Shown here piece by piece: positions 24,001 to 27,586 of a stretch of DNA of 27,586 bases. Location: the NCBI GenBank assembly GCA_002498605.1, contig DAHY01000045.1, forward strand, positions 1 through 27,586, given 5' to 3'. Position numbers and translations under genes: made by a program. The notes beneath the pieces were generated by a model. The model was not told where the DNA came from. It saw nothing but the letters and a program-made list of their open reading frames with translations, and made no database searches. The stretch's first letter is position 1. Every line of letters begins with the position of its first letter. This stretch comes from Methanomassiliicoccaceae archaeon UBA404. GTDB lineage: Archaea > Thermoplasmatota > Thermoplasmata > Methanomassiliicoccales > Methanomethylophilaceae.

Positions 24001-25239
24001 ATGAAGTATTTTGTAGAATCCTACGGTTGCACCATGAATTACGGCGAAGGAGCACAGCTCGCCGAAAGGATGTCCGGCATGGGCTACGAAGAATCCCCGT
24101 CCGCGGAAGAAGCGGACATAGTCATACTCAACACCTGTACAGTGGTCGATACCACCGAAAAGAAAATGGTCCGAAGGATGACCGACCTGAGAAGTATGGG
24201 AAAAGAAGTCATCGTAACCGGGTGTATGGCCGAAGTTCAGCCTGGACGGATTACCGTCAGACTTCCCGATTCGCTTATCATATCTCCGCAGAACTACTCG
24301 GAATTTTCCGATAAAGTTGTTACGAAATACGGGTGCTGGCACCCGCTGGATCATAAAGACACGGGCATATCCGCGATTGTTCCGATTGCCCAGGGCTGTT
24401 TGGGAACCTGTTCGTACTGCATAACCCGGTTTGCCAGAGGCAGACTTATCAGCTATCCCGCCGAAGAACTCGTGGCGGAGTTTCGCAAAAGAATCGAAAA
24501 CGGTGCGAAAGAGATACTGATTACGGCGCAGGACACTGCCTGTTACGGCAGGGATACGGGTTCCAGTCTGCCCGAATTGCTTAAAACAATGTTGGAAACT
24601 CCCGGGGATTACAGAATCAGAATAGGTATGATGAATCCCGACTGGCTCATTCCGATTGCGGATGATTTGCTTGATGTTTTCAAGGACCCCCGGGTTTACA
24701 GATTTTTACACATTCCCGTACAAAGCGGCAGTAACAGGATTCTTGAAGATATGAAGAGAATGTACACCGTTGAGGAGTTTTTTGCTTTGGTCGATCTCAT
24801 AAGGGCAAGATGTCCGGATATGAGTATTTCCACGGATATGATTGCGGGATTTCCGGGTGAAACCGACGAAGACCATAGGATGAGCGTTGACTTATTGAAG
24901 AAATTAAAAGCAGATACCGTAAACATTACCCGCTTCTCTCCCCGTCCCGGTACAAAAGCCGCCAACATGAAACGCATAAACGGCAGAATCATCAAAGAAC
25001 GTTCCACTGAACTGACGGATGTCAGAATCGATGTGGAAACGGAAAATAACAAAAAGATGATCGGAAAGAATCTTAGGGTTTTGGTTACCGAGGAGGGACT
25101 GCCGGGCACAGTCATTGCCAGAACGGATAATTACCGGCCTGTCGGCATAACCGAAAACATACCGCTGGGTACTTTCCTGGATGTTGAAATCACAGACTGT
25201 TCTTCTACTTATCTTATCGGAAGAACGTTAAATAATTGA
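24001..25239 (+). CDS. tRNA N6-threonylcarbamoyladenosine methylthiotransferase (archaeal e-MtaB / CDKAL1 type)
   Basis: This radical SAM enzyme adds a methylthio group to t6A37 of ANN-decoding tRNAs. The N-terminal UPF0004 domain has cluster ligands C10 (ESYGCTMNYGE), C46 (LNTCTV) and C75 (VTGCM). The SAM motif CLGTCSYC gives C133, C137 and C140. Typical downstream segments are VQSGSNRILEDMKRMY and STDMIAGFPGETDEDH. A TRAM domain occupies about 355-412. The start at 24001 was chosen because the protein then begins directly with MKYFVESYGC and the gene follows the aIF2beta stop by 7 nt. A start at 23974 would overlap it. No gene symbol is given because mtaB also names a methanol methyltransferase in methanogens. 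A tRNA gene follows 19 nt downstream with no promoter between. Confidence 0.93.
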   Translation: MKYFVESYGCTMNYGEGAQLAERMSGMGYEESPSAEEADIVILNTCTVVDTTEKKMVRRMTDLRSMGKEVIVTGCMAEVQPGRITVRLPDSLIISPQNYSEFSDKVVTKYGCWHPLDHKDTGISAIVPIAQGCLGTCSYCITRFARGRLISYPAEELVAEFRKRIENGAKEILITAQDTACYGRDTGSSLPELLKTMLETPGDYRIRIGMMNPDWLIPIADDLLDVFKDPRVYRFLHIPVQSGSNRILEDMKRMYTVEEFFALVDLIRARCPDMSISTDMIAGFPGETDEDHRMSVDLLKKLKADTVNITRFSPRPGTKAANMKRINGRIIKERSTELTDVRIDVETENNKKMIGKNLRVLVTEEGLPGTVIARTDNYRPVGITENIPLGTFLDVEITDCSSTYLIGRTLNN

Positions 25240-25258
25240 AGTCGATAACCGCAACAGA

Positions 25259-25334
25259 AGTCCTGTAGTGTAGTGGTCAATCATGTTGGCCTTTGGAGCC
25301 AGCGACCCCGGTTCGAACCCGGGCAGGACTACCA
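25259..25334 (+). tRNA. tRNA-Gln (anticodon UUG), CCA encoded
   Basis: A full cloverleaf is present. The acceptor is AGTCCTG/CAGGACT, the anticodon stem TTGGC/GCCAG holds loop CTTTGGA (anticodon TTG), and the T-arm is CCCGG-TTCGAAC-CCGGG with discriminator A. The 3' CCA is encoded (25332-25334), unlike the tRNA-Ala in this window. The D-stem has one T-T mismatch. No TATA box lies in the 19 nt after the upstream stop codon, so it is probably cut out of the aIF2beta operon transcript. Confidence 0.96.
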
Positions 25335-25357
25335 TCCTCAAATATTCGGTGTCATTT

Positions 25358-25912
25358 TCACAGTAACATGAAAAGACGTGCCAGTCCGTAACATACTCCG
25401 ATTGATGCAAGCAAAGCGATTGTGGTTCTTCCGGCGGCTCCCAAATCTCTGAGATTCTTTTTCTTCCGACCTTCGACGGTTCTGAATATTCTGCTGTAGT
25501 TTACCGAATAACTGCCGATTGCCAACATTATTGCGACAGGTATCAGAATATAAAAAAATGGAATTATTATCAGAGTCTCCGTGTAAAAGGCTCTTAAAAT
25601 CGTCGGCAGACTTATCAGGACGGCCGCGGCAATATGCAATATTCCGTTGAACAAAAATATTCTTCGCTCGTTGAAGAAAGATAATTCTTCGCGTGTCATA
25701 GAGGAAAATTCTTTAAGCGTTCCGAGGGGACGGTGTCCGAGAACTTCATGAAATCCCTCTGTTGCGATTGTGGCGGAAAAGGCTCCGAAAAGTAACATCA
25801 GAAATGATTCGGTCTTACCCAGATCTGTGATGTAAATCATACAGACGGCAGTCGCAATGAACACCGCCCATATCAACAATCCGGGTATTGCGGATTTTAT
25901 TCTGACATCCAT
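25358..25912 (-). CDS. Integral membrane protein, unknown function
   Basis: The protein has 184 residues with about five predicted transmembrane stretches, near 9-29, 36-53, 87-107, 110-133 and 160-183. A hydrophilic loop at about 54-86 contains HEVLGHRPLGTLKEF and an RRIF segment, and a basic loop (GRKKKNLRDLG) lies before the last helix. It is not recognised as a known family and shows no catalytic motif. On the minus strand a TATA-like GAATATATTTATT (about 25932-25946) lies roughly 26 nt before the ATG with no ribosome site, so the mRNA is probably leaderless. The gene is on its own, converging on the tRNA-Gln and divergent from fprA. Confidence 0.75.
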   Translation of the reverse strand: MDVRIKSAIPGLLIWAVFIATAVCMIYITDLGKTESFLMLLFGAFSATIATEGFHEVLGHRPLGTLKEFSSMTREELSFFNERRIFLFNGILHIAAAVLISLPTILRAFYTETLIIIPFFYILIPVAIMLAIGSYSVNYSRIFRTVEGRKKKNLRDLGAAGRTTIALLASIGVCYGLARLFMLL

Positions 25913-25929
25913 GCCGGGGCAGTGTTTTG

Positions 25930-25946
25930 TTAATAAATATATTCTG
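25930..25946 (-). promoter_or_regulatory. Promoter of the unknown membrane protein gene (leaderless)
   Basis: The TATA-like AATATATTTATT on the minus strand is centred near 25938, about 26 nt from the ATG at 25912. Transcription start and start codon should therefore coincide. Confidence 0.45.
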
Positions 25947-26018
25947 CGTGCATCGAATCGAAAAAATAAAATTCATTTAAGATGTTGTATTTTTTACAAA
26001 ATAAAATATCCCTGTTTC

Positions 26019-26065
26019 GGCATGCCTTATTTTAATACCATACTTCATTAACGAATAAAAGAGGA
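26019..26065 (+). promoter_or_regulatory. fprA promoter, palindrome and ribosome site
   Basis: The 8-bp palindrome GGCATGCC (26019-26026) abuts the TATA element TTATTTTAATA (26027-26037). Transcription should start near 26059, and GAGGA (26061-26065) sits 6 nt before the ATG at 26072. The palindrome occupies the BRE position and could bind a regulator; this is inference. Confidence 0.5.
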
Positions 26066-26071
26066 ATTAAG

Positions 26072-27259
26072 ATGAAACAAACAATCAAAGGCAATGTCAG
26101 CTGGATCGGCTACATGGATTGGGAACTCAAAAAGTTCCACGGAGAGGAATACACCATTACCGAAGGTTCAAGTCAGAACGCATATTTGATCGAAGAAGAG
26201 AAAACTGTTCTCATAGATACGGTCTGGACTCCGCATAAAAACGAATTTGTAGATAATCTTGAAAAAGAAGTGGGATTGAAAAACATCGACTTCATTGTTA
26301 TGAATCACGGGGAAGCGGATCACTCCGGCGCTCTTCCGGAACTTATGAAACATATTCCGGATACTCCGATTTACTGTACCGCAAACGCTGTCAAAAGCAT
26401 CGAAGGTCAGTACGGCAAAAATAATTGGGACCTCAGGGTTGTAAAGACGGGAGATTCCGTCGATATCGGAAACGGTAAAAAACTGATATTCGTGGAAATG
26501 ACAATGCTTCACTGGCCAGACAGTATGGCCACTTACATGACGGGAGATGCCATTCTGTTCTCCAATGATGCTTTCGGACAGCATTATGCCGTCGGCGGAT
26601 TATTCAACGATACGGCGGATCAATGCAAACTCGAATATGAAGCCATGAAATATTATGCCAATATTCTGGCTCCGTTCTCCACATTGGTTTCAAAGAAAAT
26701 TACTGAAATCAAAGCCCTCAACTTGCCGATTGACATGATAGCCACCAGCCACGGCGCCATATGGAGAGACAAACCCATGTGGATTATTGAAAAATATGCA
26801 GAATGGGCCGAAGAATACCAGGAAGATCAGCTCACCATTCTGTACGACAGCATGTGGGAAGGCACTGCGGCAATAGCCCGGGAAATATCCAGAGTGGCCG
26901 CAAGAGTGAGTCCCAACACAATGGTCCGGATGTTCAATTGTTCCAAATCGGATTTGAGCGAGATGATGACGGAAGTTTTCAAATCCAAGGCCATAGCCGT
27001 CGGATCTCCCACCATCAGCAGGGATATTATGATGGGCGTCAGCAGTACAATCAGATTCATGAAGTCTCTCAAATTCAAAAATAAGAGAGCCGCCGCATTC
27101 GGTTGTTACGGATGGAGCGGTGAAAGTGTCGATATCCTGAAAAGAGAACTCGCCGACGCAGGTTTCCAGGTTACCGATACAAACATTCGATCTATGTGGA
27201 AACCGAATGACGAGGATCTTGAATCCGCAGAGGAACTTGTCAGAGCATTGCTCGGATAA
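26072..27259 (+). CDS. fprA: Flavodiiron protein, probable F420H2:oxygen oxidoreductase
   Basis: In methanogens this class A flavodiiron protein reduces oxygen to water with reduced F420. The N-terminal metallo-beta-lactamase domain (to about 250) carries the diiron ligands: H79, E81, D83 and H84 in NHGEADHSG, H147 in MLHWPDS, D166 in SNDAFGQH and H227 in TSHGAIWR. The C-terminal flavodoxin domain begins at LTILYDSMWEGT (254-265), the FMN phosphate loop, with GSPTISRDIM and AFGCYGWSGE as further FMN contacts. The length of 395 residues is standard, with no fused rubredoxin. The class could instead reduce nitric oxide; oxygen is preferred from the methanogen context. The start ATG has a good ribosome site. 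It stands alone and is followed by hairpins and a T tract. Confidence 0.94.
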   Translation: MKQTIKGNVSWIGYMDWELKKFHGEEYTITEGSSQNAYLIEEEKTVLIDTVWTPHKNEFVDNLEKEVGLKNIDFIVMNHGEADHSGALPELMKHIPDTPIYCTANAVKSIEGQYGKNNWDLRVVKTGDSVDIGNGKKLIFVEMTMLHWPDSMATYMTGDAILFSNDAFGQHYAVGGLFNDTADQCKLEYEAMKYYANILAPFSTLVSKKITEIKALNLPIDMIATSHGAIWRDKPMWIIEKYAEWAEEYQEDQLTILYDSMWEGTAAIAREISRVAARVSPNTMVRMFNCSKSDLSEMMTEVFKSKAIAVGSPTISRDIMMGVSSTIRFMKSLKFKNKRAAAFGCYGWSGESVDILKRELADAGFQVTDTNIRSMWKPNDEDLESAEELVRALLG

Positions 27260-27276
27260 AGTCCCGACGGAAAATT

Positions 27277-27316
27277 CACGGATAACCCTTATGCTCCGGC
27301 ATAAGCAAAATCCGTG
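27277..27316. other. Two-tier hairpin with UNCG-type tetraloop
   Basis: The outer stem is CACGGAT (27277-27283) with ATCCGTG (27310-27316). After a symmetric 4x4 internal loop, the inner stem CTTATGC (27288-27294) pairs with GCATAAG (27299-27305) across the loop TCCG. The closing C-G pair plus UCCG is a member of the very stable UNCG tetraloop class. Both stems are perfect. It lies 18 nt after the fprA stop. Confidence 0.65.
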
Positions 27317-27319
27317 CAA

Positions 27320-27355
27320 TTGAAGATTAAACTTCAAAAAACCATTTATTTTTTT
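27320..27355 (+). terminator. fprA terminator
   Basis: TTGAAG / ATTAAA / CTTCAA (27320-27337) is followed by an A tract and then seven T residues (27349-27355). On the minus strand the same hairpin is preceded by a T6 run (CATTTATT region reversed gives GGTTTTTTG), so it may also stop read-through of the 16S transcript. Confidence 0.55.
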
Positions 27356-27536
27356 AAAAATTCAAAAATACGGAAACAAAAGAATCTATAACCGGGTTTT
27401 TGAAAAAAACTGAGAAATGTGATTGTGGTAAGGGACGTTCGATGCTACGTTTAGTGCATGGTAAAGCTGCCAAGGAATCGCGGGAAATCATTGATTTCCT
27501 TGCTATTTTCGTTTTGATACACACTAGTTTTGGTTG

Positions 27537-27559
27537 AGGGTGGGGTTAAACCCCACCCT
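27537..27559 (-). other. Hairpin in the 16S rRNA trailer
   Basis: On the minus strand AGGGTGGGG / TTTAA / CCCCACCCT is a perfect 9-bp stem starting 4 nt after the 16S 3' end. No T tract follows directly, so it is more likely an rRNA processing or end-protecting structure than a simple terminator. Confidence 0.6.
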
Positions 27560-27563
27560 GCTT

Positions 27564-27586
27564 AGGAGGTGATCCATCTGCAGGTT
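27564..27586 (-). rRNA. 16S ribosomal RNA, extreme 3' end
   Basis: The reverse complement of the right edge reads AACCTGCAGATGGATCACCTCCT, the conserved 3' end of archaeal 16S rRNA with the anti-Shine-Dalgarno CACCTCCT. Only 23 bases are in the window and the gene continues to the right. The 3' end is placed after CCTCCT. It defines the ribosome-site consensus AGGAGGTGA used to judge starts in this window. No tRNA or 23S gene follows it. Confidence 0.9.

Larger units (their letters stand above)
27260..27563. other. Intergenic region between fprA and the 16S rRNA 3' end
   Basis: These 304 bases contain no credible gene. They hold a two-tier hairpin (27277-27316), a second hairpin with a T7 tract (27320-27355), an A/T-rich stretch, and an inverted repeat GGAAATCA-T-TGATTTCC (27484-27500) inside a longer AAGGAA/TTCCTT frame. 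A perfect 9-bp hairpin lies next to the 16S end. Transcripts of fprA and 16S converge here, so most of it is probably termination and rRNA trailer sequence. Confidence 0.6.

Overview
The window is archaeal chromosome, most likely from a Thermoplasmata-related methanogen of the Methanomassiliicoccales type. The evidence is archaeal-type EF-1alpha, EF-2 with a diphthamide histidine, aIF2beta, uS7/uS10/uS12, a GHMP-type shikimate kinase, the AroA' aldolase of the archaeal aromatic pathway, UPF0216, an F420H2-oxidase-type flavodiiron protein, BRE/TATA promoters and oligo-T terminators. The two large rRNA genes are unlinked: the window opens inside a 23S rRNA gene and closes on the last bases of a 16S rRNA gene. 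Both are on the minus strand, with about 25 kb of protein genes between them. Unlinked rRNA genes are a known Thermoplasmata trait. Genus-level placement is inference, because no methanogenesis genes lie in the window.

Layout from left to right. 1-2625: 23S rRNA (minus, 3' part outside the window) with a leader of about 300 nt and two promoter candidates. 2960-4663: UPF0216 protein and NifB, divergent from one compact TATA region. 4742-6590: aroA' and a chorismate mutase-prephenate dehydrogenase fusion, behind a promoter with an operator-like inverted repeat. 6650-8446: a short, bacterial-looking alanyl-tRNA synthetase whose end overlaps a convergent MFS transporter gene. 9859-11376: heme catalase. 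11461-11682: a small two-helix membrane protein. 11954-12027: tRNA-Ala(UGC). 12126-14298: aroK, aroC and a stand-alone chorismate mutase. 14299-18001 (minus): ilvD followed by two bacterial-PH-domain membrane proteins of the YdbS/YdbT kind. 18108-23073 (minus): rps12-rps7-fusA-tuf-rps10. 23074-23360: a divergent promoter region with a possible structured RNA. 23361-25334: aIF2beta with a TRAM domain, an e-MtaB-type tRNA methylthiotransferase and tRNA-Gln(UUG). 25358-25912: unknown membrane protein (minus). 26072-27259: flavodiiron protein FprA. 27260-27563: terminator and hairpin region. 27564-27586: 16S rRNA 3' end (minus).

Three themes link the genes. First, five genes in two clusters cover the entry step and the shikimate-to-chorismate-to-prephenate steps of aromatic amino acid synthesis. 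Second, catalase and flavodiiron protein form an oxygen and peroxide defence that would protect oxygen-labile enzymes such as NifB and the dihydroxy-acid dehydratase. Third, there is a dense translation block (rRNAs, the str operon, aIF2beta, AlaRS with a tRNA-Ala, a tRNA-modifying enzyme and a tRNA-Gln). I found no CRISPR array, transposon or prophage. The items I rate most worth a second look are the candidate folded RNA at 23196-23275, the NifB-NifX fusion without nitrogenase genes, the short AlaRS with a cysteine cluster, and the ilvD-PH-PH operon.
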